From the NCBI GenBank assembly GCA_947367845.1, contig CANBES010000015.1, positions 1 to 34,594 on the forward strand: a DNA stretch of 34,594 nt, read 5' to 3'. Both the position numbers and the translations under genes were made by a program. The first letter of the stretch is position 1, and each line of letters begins with the position of its first letter. The notes beneath the pieces were generated by a model, which saw nothing but the letters and a program-made list of their open reading frames with translations, did no database searches and had not been told where the DNA came from. This stretch comes from an uncultured Clostridium sp. Lineage in GTDB: Bacteria; Bacillota; Clostridia; TANB77; CAG-508. Of the stretch, positions 16,032-24,279 are shown in pieces.

Positions 16032-17343
16032 TTAAGTTTTTTCTATTATTTTTTCTATATTGCCTATACTATACAAAGGGATATTAATAATCCAATCTTC
16101 TTTTCTATAATTGGACATTGACGTTCTAACATTTACTTTTGTATTATATTTTTCTACAAAAGATTTTAAACTTTTAGCTTGCAAATTTTCTTCTGATTTA
16201 ACCTCTATTGGGATTACATATGTTTCTAATTGTACTAGGAAATCTAATTCTGCTGTTGCTCTTTCTGCACTCCAATAAAATATCGGTATATCTTTATTAG
16301 CTTTTAGCTGTGTTAGAACAAATTGCTCTGTAAAAGTTCCTTTAAATTCCGTAAATATTTCATTTCCTTCTAACAGAATCTTCGCATCAATTCTAGTCAT
16401 AGCCCCTAAAAGTCCAACATCAAGAATATAAAGTTTAAATGCACTTGTATCTTTGTATGCTATAAGTGGTATATTAGGCTTGCTTACTCTATCAATTTTA
16501 TATACCAACCCACAGTCAATTAACCAATCTAAAGCTAATTCATATTCTTTCGCCCTTGCTCCCTCTTTGATTAAACCATATATAAATTTTTTGTTTTCTT
16601 TTGCTAATTGTGCTGGAATACTATTCCATAACATTTTTAATCTGGGAACAATCTCTCTTGGTGCATGTTTAGAAAAGTCTTCTTCATATGCTTGTAACAA
16701 TTTCAGTTGAACTTTTCTAACTTCTTTATAATCTTTTGTTTCAACATATTTATTTATGGCTGCTGGCATACCACCTATAAAATAATACTCTCTTAAATAA
16801 GAAATAAATTTATCTTTAAAAATAGTTATCAAATCCCAATCATTTTCATTTAGTATTTCTACTAGCTTTTCTTCTCCGAATAGCAAGTAAAAATTCTTGA
16901 AAATTTAATGGGTACAAATCCATAAAGTCAACTTTTCCAACTGGGAATGATGTACCTTCATGTAAAGCTACTCCTAAAAGTGAGCCTGCTGCTATAATAT
17001 GATATTGTTTTGCATTTTCACAAAAATATTTGAGTGATGTCAATGCTTTAGGTACTTCTTGAACTTCATCGAAAATTATCAATGTATTGTTTGCATCAAT
17101 ATCGATATCGCTTTCTACTTTTAACCCTTGTATTATTCTATCTATATTAAAGTCATTTTCAAATAGCCTTGCCATTCTTTCGTTTCCATCAAAATTAATA
17201 TACGCAATATTTTTATAACTATTTTTTCCAAATTCTTTCATAATCCAAGTTTTTCCTACTTGTCTAGCCCCTCTTATTATTAATGGTTTTCTATCTTCTG
17301 ATTCTTTCCATTCTTCTAATTCTTTTATTTTTTCACGATACAT
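16032..17343 (-). CDS. DUF4143-type AAA+ ATPase, +1 frameshift at CGG codon
   Basis: 436 aa with the frame change. Residues 20-150 are the AAA_14 ATPase core: Walker A GARQVGKTW (25-33), Walker B LIIFDEVQE, sensor AAGSLLGVAL. The DUF4143 C-terminal half has YYFIGGMPAAINKY, LYILDVGLLG and the nuclease-like ELDFLVQ ... PIEVKS (D/E-x-K), related to the restriction-endonuclease fold. Role unknown; members are common, variable accessory genes in anaerobes. The first frame reaches CGG (16876-16878, codon 156) after LLAI and ends nine codons later. Skipping the C gives LLAIGEEKLVEIL and continues to 16032. Length is 3n+1. Confidence 0.9.
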
Positions 17344-17464
17344 ATTCTTGCCTCCTTACCCCTATTATATGTATATTATATCACAATCATTACATAAATT
17401 CAAAGGACTTTTTTGATTTATTTACATTTTTTCAAACGACTTTTATAGATAAGCACACATTTTT

Positions 17465-17605
17465 TCAAATGACTTTATTATCTTCAATTATATCTTTTAT
17501 CTCTTTTTCAATTTGTTCTTTGTCTTTTCCATCTAGTTTTACTAACACACTAATGCTTTTATTTATTTCACTATTTGCGTCAATTGTATCGTTTGCATTA
17601 GCCAT
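17465..17605 (-). CDS. Possible 46-aa peptide or gene remnant
   Basis: An open frame reading MANANDTIDANSEINKS ... KDIIEDNKVI. Acidic/lysine-rich and helical in character, but no convincing SD precedes either in-frame ATG (17605 or 17626). Its 3' end, about 30 bp including the stop, is nearly identical to the end of the GNAT gene at 19173 (both end EDNK plus two hydrophobic residues). That suggests a fragment left by duplication. The rest of the 331-bp gap at 17344-17674 holds a third copy of the short repeat (near 17424) and no gene. Confidence 0.3.
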   Translation of the reverse strand: MANANDTIDANSEINKSISVLVKLDGKDKEQIEKEIKDIIEDNKVI

Positions 17606-17674
17606 TGTAATTGTGTCAATCCACATATGATTGTTTCAGTGGTTCATTTTAATAAATGTAACGAATAATTATTT

Positions 17675-18193
17675 TTAAAAACTTTTCACAGTAATTTGTT
17701 TTATAAAATTATTTTCTATATAGAATTTTGTTTCTAGAAATATACTGTTTTTATCAACAATTTCATTCTTATCACTTATAATATACATACTTAGAGTTTT
17801 AGTCGCTTGGGCTTTTAAACTAGGTGCTGCAACAAATCCAAGATTTTCATCAATCCAAATTTTTTTCATTTCTTCTAAATTTACAAATTCTAATGTATCG
17901 GCATTATATTTACTTTTATTATTTATCTCTATATCTATCTTATAGCATTTATATGCCTCTGGATTATTCATAAAGTTTTCTTTTTCTTTATCTGGCATTT
18001 TCCTAAACAAATTAATCGACATAAACCTTTCTGCATTTTCCAAAAAATACTGTTTTTTTTCATTATCTTCAACTACATTTATAATAGTGGATGAAAATTC
18101 CTTCTTAATTTTATTAACTATTAATATATATGATATTATAACTATACATATAATAATAAATATGATACTTAGAATTACTATTTTTCTATTCAT
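17675..18193 (-). CDS. Membrane-anchored protein of unknown function
   Basis: 172 aa. An N-terminal uncleaved-type transmembrane helix (residues 4-27, almost all Ile/Val/Ser) after MNRK places the remaining 145 residues outside the cell. The soluble part has a Lys/Glu-rich helix (residues 45-75) and a beta-rich C-terminus (IFLETKFYIENNFIKQITVK). No lipobox Cys and no recognised domain. SD AGGAG is 8 nt before the ATG. It is the last gene in this direction before the transposase fragment and is probably separate from the VanZ gene. Confidence 0.6.
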   Translation of the reverse strand: MNRKIVILSIIFIIICIVIISYILIVNKIKKEFSSTIINVVEDNEKKQYFLENAERFMSINLFRKMPDKEKENFMNNPEAYKCYKIDIEINNKSKYNADTLEFVNLEEMKKIWIDENLGFVAAPSLKAQATKTLSMYIISDKNEIVDKNSIFLETKFYIENNFIKQITVKSF

Positions 18194-18278
18194 CTAGTCT
18201 TCTCCTATCTATCAATTTGTTCTTTCATATGATATATAATCATTAATGGTCTTATATTATTTGGATCACTGGCATTTT

Positions 18279-18421
18279 TTAATAAATTTTGGTCGTTTTA
18301 TTCCATCTCCACAATGAAATCCTTGATATATGGTACTTTCTACATACATAATTTATATCTCCACAATTCCTATACATCCCTACTGCATATTTTCTTGTAT
18401 TAATATTGTGTGGAAGGACTA
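18279..18421 (-). pseudogene. Transposase N-terminal helix-turn-helix fragment
   Basis: Minus-strand translation without a start codon gives NTRKYAVGMYRNCGDINY and then VCRKYHISRISLWRWNK, the N-terminal HTH typical of IS3/IS481-like transposases of Clostridia. It stops at 18279-18281 after about 40 residues; no catalytic DDE part or terminal repeats were found nearby. A dead fragment marking a former insertion. The rest of the 18194-18466 gap has no supported gene. Confidence 0.55.
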
Positions 18422-18466
18422 CAAGTGGAAAAAGTGGAAAATTTTATAACATCGTTTATTAGTGAA

Positions 18467-19135
18467 TTATTCAAAAATTTTGTCAAGTAATTTCTTTATA
18501 ACTTTTGCTTTCATTAACTTAAATACAATTAATGAACCCAAAATATTTAATATTACATCATCAATATCAGCTACTCCCTTAAATGATATGAATTGAATTA
18601 TTTCTATTCCAACTATAAGTATTAATATACCGACTATAAATTTTCTTTCACTTATTGCTTTATCATTCAATAACATTGGAACAAAAAATCCCATAGGTGC
18701 AAAAAGCAATAAATTAATTCCAACATTAGATACAAAAACTCTTATAGGCCAATTTTTAAAAAAGCTTATAATTGTTTTAAATGGAATTATATTTAACCTT
18801 GTTTCAAAATGCTCCTTTGAAAAAGCATTAACATTATCAGTTCCTGCTGATAGTCTATATTCATTTTCTAAAAATAATATCGAAATCAGGAATATGCAAT
18901 ATATTATAAATAAAAATATTAGCCAAAATGTTTTTGTTTTTTTCTTCGCTTTCATATCTTTACTCAACTTTATTTCAACTATCATAGCAGTTAATCCCAT
19001 TATTGATGGTATTATAAAACATCCTAACTGCACTATAGTATTCAAAATAAAATTAGGTGTTATTCCTGTGATTACAGCAAAACTTATTAAAATTACAGAA
19101 ATTACTATTATAATACTATTTATTACTTTTTCCAT
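18467..19135 (-). CDS. VanZ-family membrane protein
   Basis: 222 aa with about five transmembrane helices (roughly residues 5-27, 30-55, 68-90, 128-150 and 160-210 in two spans). The VanZ signature follows a loop: RLNIIPFKTI, then NLLLFAPMGFFVPML, and EIIQFISFKGVADIDDVILNILG at the end, with the conserved acidic ADIDD. VanZ confers low teicoplanin resistance in the vanA cluster; other members have unknown envelope roles. SD AAGGAG is 6 nt before ATG. Lies 37 nt after a GNAT gene in a run of same-strand genes. Confidence 0.9.
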   Translation of the reverse strand: MEKVINSIIIVISVILISFAVITGITPNFILNTIVQLGCFIIPSIMGLTAMIVEIKLSKDMKAKKKTKTFWLIFLFIIYCIFLISILFLENEYRLSAGTDNVNAFSKEHFETRLNIIPFKTIISFFKNWPIRVFVSNVGINLLLFAPMGFFVPMLLNDKAISERKFIVGILILIVGIEIIQFISFKGVADIDDVILNILGSLIVFKLMKAKVIKKLLDKIFE

Positions 19136-19172
19136 TATTTCTCCTTAGCTTTTCTAACTTTTTTACATTTTT

Positions 19173-19637
19173 TCAAACGATTTTATTATCTTCAACTAAT
19201 TCCTTATAGTAATAATACATATCTATACATTGTAAATCTCCGTCGTATATCTCTTCTGAATAATTATCTATAAAGAAGTTTTTTACTGTATGATGATATC
19301 TTGTAAATCCACTTAAAACATAAAATGGTATCATATTTTCAGTTGTTCCAACAATCATTCTCTTATATTTATTTTTATATCTTTCAAATACATACTCTAT
19401 TAGTTTTCTAGCATATCCTTTTCCTCTACATTCTTCTAATGTAGCAATATTTTTCAATTCGCATTCTTCTTTATTTATTTCAGTTATTAGTATTTCGCAA
19501 ACTACTTTTCCGTTTTCTATTCCTATATACATATCACCTTTATTTATGTATTGTTTGACAACTTCCGCTTCTGGGTCTGCTTCTAAAAGCAATTCCATAT
19601 ATTTCTCTTTATTTTTTTCAACCTTTTCTATTTTCAT
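19173..19637 (-). CDS. GNAT-family N-acetyltransferase
   Basis: 154 aa. Acetyl-CoA-binding motif A is seen as IATLEECRGKGYARKLIEYV near residues 72-91 (R/Q-x-x-G-x-G/A), followed by MIVGTTENMIPFYVLSGF, the usual motif B with its Tyr. Substrate unknown. SD AGAAAGG upstream; the gene starts 12 nt after a NUDIX hydrolase and precedes vanZ. The last ~30 bp are duplicated at 17456-17486, where they end another frame. Confidence 0.85.
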   Translation of the reverse strand: MKIEKVEKNKEKYMELLLEADPEAEVVKQYINKGDMYIGIENGKVVCEILITEINKEECELKNIATLEECRGKGYARKLIEYVFERYKNKYKRMIVGTTENMIPFYVLSGFTRYHHTVKNFFIDNYSEEIYDGDLQCIDMYYYYKELVEDNKIV

Positions 19638-19649
19638 ATTTGCACCTTT

Positions 19650-20138
19650 CTACTTTTCATCAACCAAATGATTAAATTCATTAATTTTATTATCTACTAG
19701 AAGTTTTTTTATTGATGTAGGTTTTAAATCTAATTCTCTAAGTTCTTCTCTAGTGACCCATTTAAAGTGTAATAATTTTATTTCTCCATTGTCATTTTCT
19801 TCTATATCCCAATTATCAGCTGGCAGTGGTGTTTTAGGTTTTATAGTAAAATAATTTTCAACCCAATGCTCAACTCGTCCATTTTTATTATAAAAATTTT
19901 CGTGAAAACAAAATAATTTACATTGCTCTATGTCTATATCACATCCAACTTCTTCTTTTACTTCTCTTTGTATAGCTTTCAAAGCTGATTCTCCTAATGA
20001 TACATGACCACCTGGTAAAATGTAATAATCACATTCATTTATTCTTTGTATGAGAAATTTATCATTTTGTATAATTACTGCCGCAACTCTAAAATGAAAA
20101 TTATATTTATCATTTTTTATTCTGATATCTGAACTCAT
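19650..20138 (-). CDS. NUDIX hydrolase
   Basis: 162 aa. A complete Nudix box, GHVSLGESALKAIQREVKEE followed by VG (about residues 44-65), fits Gx5Ex7REVxEExG with all metal-binding glutamates. The N-terminus has the usual FHFRVAAVIIQNDKFLIQR strand. Members cleave nucleoside diphosphates linked to another moiety; this one ends with a short helix-rich tail and has no added domain. It lies 15 nt downstream of a RimJ-type GNAT and 12 nt upstream of another GNAT. Confidence 0.9.
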   Translation of the reverse strand: MSSDIRIKNDKYNFHFRVAAVIIQNDKFLIQRINECDYYILPGGHVSLGESALKAIQREVKEEVGCDIDIEQCKLFCFHENFYNKNGRVEHWVENYFTIKPKTPLPADNWDIEENDNGEIKLLHFKWVTREELRELDLKPTSIKKLLVDNKINEFNHLVDEK

Positions 20139-20153
20139 ATATACTCCTTCTTC

Positions 20154-20717
20154 TTATTTAACATTTTTATTTCTTATATAACTTTCTTTAAATTCACTAG
20201 CTAATATATCCATAGAGATTATATCATAATATTTTCCGTTTAAAAATACGCTTTCTCTCGTTCTGCCTGTTTCTACAAATCCACATTTTTTATAACATTT
20301 TAGAGCTCTTTCATTACAACTTAATAACTCTAATTTTATACTATGTAAATTCATATAATTAAAACCATAATCTAAAATTAGTCTAATTGCTTCTGTTCCA
20401 TATCCCTTGCTTAAATATTCTTTGTCTCCTATAAAAATCCCTAGTACTGCACTTCTGTTTATCGTGTTTATTTTTTCTAATCCTATTGTTCCTATTAATT
20501 TATTTTCGTCTAGTGTGACTATGGCAAATGTCCCCTGCGTATTTGAATTTTCTTCTAGGTATTTCTTTTCTCCTTCTAGTGACATTATAGTTCCGCTTCT
20601 TCCTGTATAGTCTGTTACTTGAAAATCATTCATCCATTCTGTAAATTTTTCTACATCTTCATTGCTTCTTGGAGATAGATATATTCTGTCTCCTACTAAT
20701 TTTTTAAAATATTTCAT
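20154..20717 (-). CDS. RimJ/RimL-type GNAT acetyltransferase
   Basis: 187 aa, the size and layout of RimJ/RimL/spermidine-type acetyltransferases: GDRIYLSPRSNEDVEKFTEW near the start, GIFIGDKEYLSKGYGTEAIR (acetyl-CoA motif A, about residues 90-110) and LHSIKLELLSCNERALKCYK (motif B) with the GFVETGR loop. Substrate may be a protein N-terminus, a polyamine or an antibiotic. Its ATG overlaps the stop of the upstream NUDIX fusion by 4 nt (ATGA), a sign of translational coupling. Confidence 0.88.
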   Translation of the reverse strand: MKYFKKLVGDRIYLSPRSNEDVEKFTEWMNDFQVTDYTGRSGTIMSLEGEKKYLEENSNTQGTFAIVTLDENKLIGTIGLEKINTINRSAVLGIFIGDKEYLSKGYGTEAIRLILDYGFNYMNLHSIKLELLSCNERALKCYKKCGFVETGRTRESVFLNGKYYDIISMDILASEFKESYIRNKNVK

Positions 20718-21577
20718 AAATTTTCTCCTTTTATATCACTTCTTAATTTACCATTTAGTTTCCCCGAATTAACCATTATTCCATTTCCTTCATAAGCACA
20801 ATCTTTATCTAAAAAATACTTATTAACAAATAAATTATTCTTAACCGATAGAAAACCATTTAAATCTTCTTTCTTTATCCATATTGGCATTTGTTTATTC
20901 TGTTCTTCCTTGGATGTTTCTTCTTTCTTATTAGAGTTTAATACCCCAAAAACCATATACAAGTGTGAATATCTATTTACTCCTTTATAATCAGCAAAAA
21001 AATGATTGTGTAATTGAAATATGCTTGTCCTTGTAATAATAATATCTAGATATCCTGTTTCTTCTCTAACTTCTCTGATTGCCGCTTCTTCTGGTGTCTC
21101 TTCACCTTCAATTCCACCTAATACAAATGACCTACATATTCTACTTGGAGAATCGACACATAAATATGTATTATCTTTTTCATTTTTTATGATGGCTATA
21201 ACACTTCTTCTAAAATGTGTCTCTAAATTCGGATTTAGCGTCTGTTCTCCTTCTCCTTTAAAATATGGTGCAACTACTTGCTTGTACTCTAAATTGAACT
21301 TTTCTGCAAGTTCAAAGTGTTCCTGTATGTGTGCTGGTACTAGCATTATTGCAGCATCTTCTAATTCTTTATTGTCTATAACTATTATTGGTAAGTTTTC
21401 GTTTGTTATTGGATGTTTTGCAAATATTTCTTTTATTTTTCCTATCTTGTTAGCAAGTTTGGTGTAATTATTTTTTATTCCTATTGCTATTCCTGTAACT
21501 CCATAAATTAGTTCTTTGTTTGTTATTATTGCAGGTATTTTTTCGCCATTTGTTAGTTCTAACTCTATTTCTTCCAT
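20714..21577 (-). CDS. NUDIX hydrolase with N-terminal LeuRS-editing-like domain
   Basis: 287 aa. Residues 1-120 resemble the CP1 editing domain of leucyl-tRNA synthetase: IYGVTGIAIGI near 25, HPITNENLPIIVID near 60 (compare NPxTGExxPI) and VPAHIQEHFELAEKFNL near 85 (compare VPAHDQRDFEFAKKFNL). The Asp of HDQRD that holds the amino group is not kept. Residues 120-270 hold a NUDIX domain with the full box GGIEGEETPEEAAIREVREE then TG. A hydrolase acting on an aminoacyl- or nucleotide-linked compound is possible; the substrate is unknown. The start at 21577 is chosen for GAGG 8 nt upstream; the frame is open nine codons earlier. Overlaps the next gene by 4 nt. Confidence 0.8.
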   Translation of the reverse strand: MEEIELELTNGEKIPAIITNKELIYGVTGIAIGIKNNYTKLANKIGKIKEIFAKHPITNENLPIIVIDNKELEDAAIMLVPAHIQEHFELAEKFNLEYKQVVAPYFKGEGEQTLNPNLETHFRRSVIAIIKNEKDNTYLCVDSPSRICRSFVLGGIEGEETPEEAAIREVREETGYLDIIITRTSIFQLHNHFFADYKGVNRYSHLYMVFGVLNSNKKEETSKEEQNKQMPIWIKKEDLNGFLSVKNNLFVNKYFLDKDCAYEGNGIMVNSGKLNGKLRSDIKGENL

Positions 21578-21624
21578 ATTTATTTCCTCTTCTATTAATT
21601 TCAAAAAATATCTTTGTGTGTTTT

Positions 21625-22434
21625 TTATATCTTCTGGCTTATTATATTTTGTTTAGTTAATTCTAAGCTAATCTCTTCAGCTTTTTCATATAATTTTTCA
21701 CATAATTTTGTTCTAAATAGTGCAAAATCTAAAAGTCCTTTTTGGGTATAATCCTCATTATATTCTTTATACCCATATGTGCTTCCTGTTAATTGCAATA
21801 AATATAGATATGATGCATATTTTAAATCATATTCATTTAGTTTAATATATTTTGAAAATTCTCTGAAATAATCTGCTAATGTTTTTATATTTATATCTCC
21901 ATCTTTAGCATCTTTGTCGATATAGCTATATGACCTTATTACTTCCCATACTATTGGCAGTTTTTTTGCCTTTTCAAAATCTATTATGGTTGGTTCTTCT
22001 GGTTCATTATATATCAATTGTTGAGAGCAAAAGTCTCCATGGCTATTTAGCTTTGTTAATTTGTCTAAAATGTCAAAATCAAAGTTGTTTTTTATGTGAT
22101 TTAATATTTTCATTCTATAATTAATGTCTTTTTCTATTTGTTCTTTGTACTTGTTATCTTTTTTTATGTTGCTTTTTAAATTTTGCATTTTTTCAATACA
22201 ATTGCATACTCTTTCTTTTGTAAAATACTTATTCATAATGTTATCTTCACTTAATTCAGGATATTCCATAAGAGCTTTTGTTAGTTTTCCCAAAACACCT
22301 GCACATTCTATTGTTCTTTTATGGTCTCCTGTATTATTTTCAATAGTGTACCCTTCAACAAATTCTTGTACAATTATTATTCTTCCTTCATTTTCTATGT
22401 AGAATTCTTTTCTTTTTGTTTTTTGAACTCCCAT
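21625..22434 (-). CDS. Aminoglycoside phosphotransferase/choline-kinase-like protein
   Basis: 269 aa. The C-lobe kinase motifs are clear: NSHGDFCSQQLIYN near residue 129 (Brenner-type HGD-x4-N loop) and TIIDFEKAKKLPIVWEVIRSY near 147 (metal-binding DFE, where DFD/DFE is usual). The N-terminus starts directly at the hinge (IVQEFVEGYTIEN), so most of the N-lobe with the ATP-binding Lys is missing. The ATG has a good SD, AAAGGAG, 6 nt upstream, so the short form seems to be what is made. First gene of the run down to vanZ. Confidence 0.78.
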   Translation of the reverse strand: MGVQKTKRKEFYIENEGRIIIVQEFVEGYTIENNTGDHKRTIECAGVLGKLTKALMEYPELSEDNIMNKYFTKERVCNCIEKMQNLKSNIKKDNKYKEQIEKDINYRMKILNHIKNNFDFDILDKLTKLNSHGDFCSQQLIYNEPEEPTIIDFEKAKKLPIVWEVIRSYSYIDKDAKDGDINIKTLADYFREFSKYIKLNEYDLKYASYLYLLQLTGSTYGYKEYNEDYTQKGLLDFALFRTKLCEKLYEKAEEISLELTKQNIISQKI

Positions 22435-22567
22435 ATCCGCTCCTTTGCTTTATTACAGTTTATAATAATTGTATATTAGAAATATAATACAACTTGTTAC
22501 TTTCCTGTCAACAAAATTCTACAAATATCATAAAAATATAAATAAGAATTTGCTTTTTTCTTTTTTA

Positions 22568-22608
22568 TTTACAAAATTTTATTTTGATGTTATACTTTTA
22601 TAAGTATA
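22568..22608 (+). promoter_or_regulatory. Promoter with dyad operator of the XRE gene
   Basis: TTTACA (22568-22573), 17-bp spacer, TATACT (22591-22596). A perfect 18-bp dyad TATACTT-TTAT-AAGTATA (22591-22608) covers the -10 and the start site, the expected place for self-repression by the HTH protein encoded 20 nt downstream. Confidence 0.65.
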
Positions 22609-22627
22609 CAATATAGGAGGTATTACA

Positions 22628-22864
22628 TTGGATAACTGTTTTCCAGAGAGATTTGCAATTCTTCTTAGACATTCTAAGATGAGCTATGAAGAAGTTGCTC
22701 ATAAGTTAAATTTAAAATCAAAAGGCACAATTTCAAAATATGCAAATGGTAAAACTAAAAAAATCGAAATATCTATGGTCGTAAAAATTGCTGAATTGTT
22801 TGGAGTTTCTCCTATTTGGTTACTTGGTTTTACTGAAGATATGTTCTATGTTATAAAAAGATAA
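22628..22864 (+). CDS. XRE-family HTH regulator, TTG start
   Basis: 78 aa made of a single Cro/C1-type helix-turn-helix domain: FAILLRHSKMSYEEVAHKLN (helices 1-2), KSKGTISKYANGK (recognition helix), then MVVKIAELFGVSPIWLLG. No effector or peptidase domain. The start is TTG at 22628, set by AGGAGG 7 nt upstream and by the domain boundary. A dyad on its own promoter suggests autoregulation. It is divergent from the APH-NUDIX-GNAT run, whose first gene begins 190 bp away, so it might also control that operon. Confidence 0.9.
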   Translation: MDNCFPERFAILLRHSKMSYEEVAHKLNLKSKGTISKYANGKTKKIEISMVVKIAELFGVSPIWLLGFTEDMFYVIKR

Positions 22865-22885
22865 GTACTATTTTATTTATAATAT

Positions 22886-22927
22886 AAAAAGTAGATTTTA
22901 AAAAATAATTTTATAAATCTACTTTTT
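22886..22927. terminator. Bidirectional intrinsic terminator
   Basis: 13-bp perfect stem AAAAAGTAGATTT (22886-22898) / 22915-22927, 16-nt loop, A/T-tracts on both sides. It ends the XRE gene (+) and the L,D-transpeptidase transcript (-); the last codons of the 20-aa frame lie in it. Confidence 0.8.
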
Positions 22928-22973
22928 CTACTTCTATTTTTAAAGTTATCCCATTATCTTGTTTTTTACTCAT
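22911..22973 (-). CDS. Possible 20-aa peptide coupled to the L,D-transpeptidase
   Basis: MSKKQDNGITLKIEVEKVDL. AGGAG lies 9 nt before the ATG, inside the end of the transpeptidase gene, and the ATG overlaps that gene's stop (ATGA). The frame ends inside the terminator stem. The SD, the overlap and coding-like composition favour translation; its short length leaves doubt. Confidence 0.4.
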   Translation of the reverse strand: MSKKQDNGITLKIEVEKVDL

Positions 22974-23527
22974 TTTTCTTTTCTCCTATTTATTTCTATC
23001 TTTGTATTTTCATTTATATTCTCTATTATTGTTCTCATACTATTTGAATCAACTGCAATACAACCAGCTGTTGATTTATTATTGCTACAATGCAAAAACA
23101 CAGCGCTGCCTTTCCCTAATATGTTTTCTGGGTTCGTTTTTATTTCCACTAGGCATCTATACTCTATTGGGTATTCTATTAAATGTTCTGCTGAATTCCA
23201 ATCTTTTTTCACTTCGTTTTCTTTAACTAATTGATTGTAATATTTAGAATTAATGTCATCTACCCAATACATCTCTTTCATTATCTTTTTATACTCTAAT
23301 CCATTTTTATTTTGTATTCCAATTTCCGTTCCCAAAATAACTCCTAATTCAAATTCTCCTAGTGGTGTTTTGCCGTCTCCTTCTTGCTTTTGTTCTGTTG
23401 CTCCATTTCTTCCAATATAGGCATCAACTTCGATATTGCATTTGGGATATTTTAATATAGCTTTTTCTTGCTCTAAAATCTGAACAAGAATTTTATTGTA
23501 ATTATCGTCTTTCTTTACCATTTTCAT
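22970..23527 (-). CDS. L,D-transpeptidase-like (YkuD) protein without signal peptide
   Basis: 185 aa. GDGKTPLGEFEL near residue 51 and the catalytic motif FLHCSNNKSTAGCIAVD near 144-160 (H-x-S-x-GC, catalytic Cys) define the YkuD fold, which forms 3-3 peptidoglycan cross-links or anchors proteins to the wall. There is no signal peptide, membrane helix or LysM domain, which is unusual for a wall enzyme; a role in spores or in an intracellular substrate is possible. SD is weak (GGAAAT). Starts 25 nt after rdgB and is followed by a coupled 20-aa frame. Confidence 0.85.
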   Translation of the reverse strand: MKMVKKDDNYNKILVQILEQEKAILKYPKCNIEVDAYIGRNGATEQKQEGDGKTPLGEFELGVILGTEIGIQNKNGLEYKKIMKEMYWVDDINSKYYNQLVKENEVKKDWNSAEHLIEYPIEYRCLVEIKTNPENILGKGSAVFLHCSNNKSTAGCIAVDSNSMRTIIENINENTKIEINRRKEK

Positions 23528-23552
23528 ATAATTTCCGTTACTATATTCCTTC

Positions 23553-24149
23553 CTATTTAATCAATATTTTTCTAATTTCCTCCAAAGCTTTCTTCCTTGG
23601 GCTAATCTCGTATTTTTGTTCACTAGTTAATTCGGCTAAAGTCTTACCACTATCTAATACAAAGATCTCATCAAAACCAAAACCATTACAGCCAGCGGGA
23701 CTTTTAGCAACATATCCATATAATGAATATTCTACAACATTAGTTATATTTTTATCGGCAATAGCAATAGCTGTTGTGTACTGACAAGACCTTAACTGGT
23801 CAGGAACATCCTTCATTTTTTCTAGCAATGCCAAATTCTTTGTATGGTCATCTGCATCCATCCACCTATGTGTATGTATTCCTGGGAATCCGTCTAAAGC
23901 ATCTATTTTTAATCCACTGTCATCCCCCATAACAATTATATTTTCGTCCAACTGATTTACAAGTTCTGTTACTTTTTGAAGTGCATTTTCTTTAAAGCTG
24001 TCAGCATCTTCATTTGCTTCTAGTTTTTTGTTTAATTTTGTTTCCATTTCTTTTAATGTAATAATATCAAAATCATTAAATATGTCTTTTATTTCTTTTA
24101 TTTTTCCTTTGTTGTTTGATGCAACAAGTATTACTCTCTTTTTCTCCAT
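23553..24149 (-). CDS. rdgB: XTP/dITP diphosphatase (RdgB/HAM1)
   Basis: 198 aa, the usual length. Hydrolyses ITP, dITP and XTP to monophosphates and so keeps deaminated purines out of DNA and RNA. Key motifs: VASNNKGKIKEIK (SxN-x2K, triphosphate binding) at 9-21, NALQKV near 56, GDDSGLKIDALDGFPG near 75 (catalytic and metal-binding Asp), and FGFDEIFV near 157 with SPRKKAL near 184. SD GAGGAAA before the ATG. Probably first in a transcript with the L,D-transpeptidase. Confidence 0.96.
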   Translation of the reverse strand: MEKKRVILVASNNKGKIKEIKDIFNDFDIITLKEMETKLNKKLEANEDADSFKENALQKVTELVNQLDENIIVMGDDSGLKIDALDGFPGIHTHRWMDADDHTKNLALLEKMKDVPDQLRSCQYTTAIAIADKNITNVVEYSLYGYVAKSPAGCNGFGFDEIFVLDSGKTLAELTSEQKYEISPRKKALEEIRKILIK

Positions 24150-24279
24150 AATTTTCCTCGTTTTACTTTTATATGTTCTATTTAAATGTCATTTTATCAT
24201 ATGCATATTCTTATTATCAAGTGCAAATTAAAATTTGTTTAAAAAGTACTGCTGAAAATGATTTGACAAATATTCGTTT

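Noticed and set aside
18194..18300. A separate small gene ending IIYHMKEQIDR upstream of the 17675 gene
   Set aside because: The minus-strand frame has no suitable start with an SD and merges into the decayed transposase fragment; it is too short to support.
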